This document shows positions 62,781-64,000 of a stretch of DNA of 64,000 nucleotides, one piece after another. Below the pieces are notes generated by a model. The model ran no database searches, had not been told where the DNA came from, and worked only from the letters and a program-made list of their open reading frames with translations. The stretch spans positions 10,273,745 through 10,337,744 of the forward strand of contig CM030868.1 of NCBI GenBank assembly GCA_018105865.1, written 5' to 3'. Position numbers and translations under genes: made by a program. Position 1 is the stretch's first letter. Each line of letters begins with the position of its first letter. Origin of the DNA: Metaphire vulgaris. Its lineage: Eukaryota; Annelida; Clitellata; Crassiclitellata; Megascolecidae.

Positions 62781-64000
62781 GCAAATCATTGAAATATTTT
62801 AGATATTTGTTTTCGTAAAAGCAATCATCGTCTGATGCTCATCTAGGCATTTTCTTATCTTTAACATCGATTCAATTTTTAAAACTGAATTGATTATATC
62901 TGAATGTTGCTCGTACCTGAGTCATTTGATTGCGCTGCGCTCTTAAGTTTCAAAAGCTCGATTGCAAAACAATATTTAGACTAATGCTCCAGTTTTACAT
63001 ATCTTTAAACAGATTTGCATCAAATTCTGCAACGTAGAGTACATGTTCTGGAATGTATCTGTCATCGATCAAAATTAGGTTATCTTAGAAAAGCAGGGAG
63101 AGTTGGAATCGAGAACTTTGAAGTTTTGGATCTAGGGTTTGATAAACGGGCTTTGCCTGTCAAAGAGTAATTACGAATGACTCATGCGGTTTCAGATTAA
63201 TGTTCCCAGGGTACGAACGATGACTAGTTGAATTAGATACTGCAGTTGTGATAAGATCTTGATTAGAACCACATTGCAAGTTCTTTGTGAAACTTTATAG
63301 TGCGGCATTCCATCGAGGTTGTTTGAAGTCGAACTGTGATTTGTGTGTTTTCAACAGTGATTATCTGGAAATTGACATAAACTAATTACTGCGTTAATAA
63401 TATATCGCAGCTGGCTGGCGATGATAGAATAGCTCTAGCTATTTGCTACGAATCCTTTGTTGTATGGCAAGATGATGTCATTGTCTGGATTTTGAGAATA
63501 AAAGCATGGCGTTCGAGTGAGCACACCACTTTCCCCGGCAGGGCTCACTTGCCCGGCAACCTGGCATATACGCTAGAGCAATCTGCATGCTTTCGCTGAA
63601 ATGTTTTTCTTGAAATCGTTATCATATTCGCTGTTCGACTTCTTTAGTGATTGTTCTTAGTTCATTCACAATTAGGTGCTTTTCCCTCTGATGCAGCCAT
63701 TGTATGAAAACTCTTACCAATTAATGCCATTAATCGCTTCAGATCAAAATTCTCGCCAGTTTTCATTGCTGTAGTTTATTATTATTCAATCTCTCATGAT
63801 GTTTTTTCTGCAGCATTTCTATGTCTTGATTTACCGTGTAACAATTCTGTATTTTCGGAAAATCGTCTGTTTCTCATAAATTTTCTGATGCCAAAATTCG
63901 TGCATTCTCTTACCTCTTTGACTTGTTCTATGTTACTCTTTAAGCTAATTTCAGTCTTCTTTGACATTCTCACAGTTTAGAAACTTGCTGATATAAAATC
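62781..64000. other. Intron 28 to window edge
   Basis: No further channel exon, repeat or RNA gene recognised. Confidence 0.45.

Noticed and set aside
63413..63600. Open frame after ATATCGCAG in the right edge
   Set aside because: It lacks the PYxxC and cysteine pattern expected next in a DEG/ENaC protein.

Overview
The window looks like intron-rich DNA from an animal nuclear genome. Coding sequence sits in short exons bounded by GT...AG introns, separated by LINEs, hAT-type MITEs, a tRNA-derived SINE, a Helitron fragment and microsatellites. The frequent TAGGCCTA-type words, the many CR1/L2 and RTE LINEs, and the MAM/kringle/PAN/CUB/LDLa module set suggest an invertebrate deuterostome such as an echinoderm or hemichordate. 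That placement is an impression, not a demonstration.

One plus-strand gene appears to run through almost the whole window (2252 to at least 62780) and to continue past the right edge. It begins with the first transmembrane segment and post-TM1 region of a DEG/ENaC (amiloride-sensitive, ASC family) sodium channel (2252-2451 and 4671-4753). The ASC sequence resumes only at 58636-62780, with the CYTFN motif, a GLRLTLNAEQYE block and a GF.VSPG block. Between these parts, where a normal channel has its finger region, lie about 1,670 codons of extracellular modules: PAN/apple, MAM, degenerate kringle, LDLa, MAM, CUB, half-MAM, MAM, MAM, CUB, half-MAM, then a MAM whose halves are separated by a complete kringle. 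I joined 27 exons, plus one doubtful one, by hand; the intron phase agrees at every junction. Two exons (50451-50609 and 58066-58423) carry an apparent one-base frameshift, so either the assembly has errors or this copy is decaying.

The introns are mainly mobile-element debris. LINEs occupy 190-2050 (-), 5170-7800 (-), 8620-9700 (5'-inverted), 12090-13980, 19999-23135, 25850-27325, 29740-34100 (two CR1 copies fused head to tail), 34303-36112 (RTE) and 43880-44930. hAT-like MITEs with exact 8-bp target duplications occur at 11742, 26413, 37820, 42875, 44291 and 55729, and an hAT relic with transposase remains sits inside a LINE at 21145-22038. A family of 300-800 bp noncoding retroposons recurs five times (3640, 25001, 36264, 46690, 54515).

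No rRNA, CRISPR array, true tRNA gene or second host gene could be supported. The left edge lacks the channel's cytoplasmic start exon, and the right edge lacks the remaining palm sequence and TM2.
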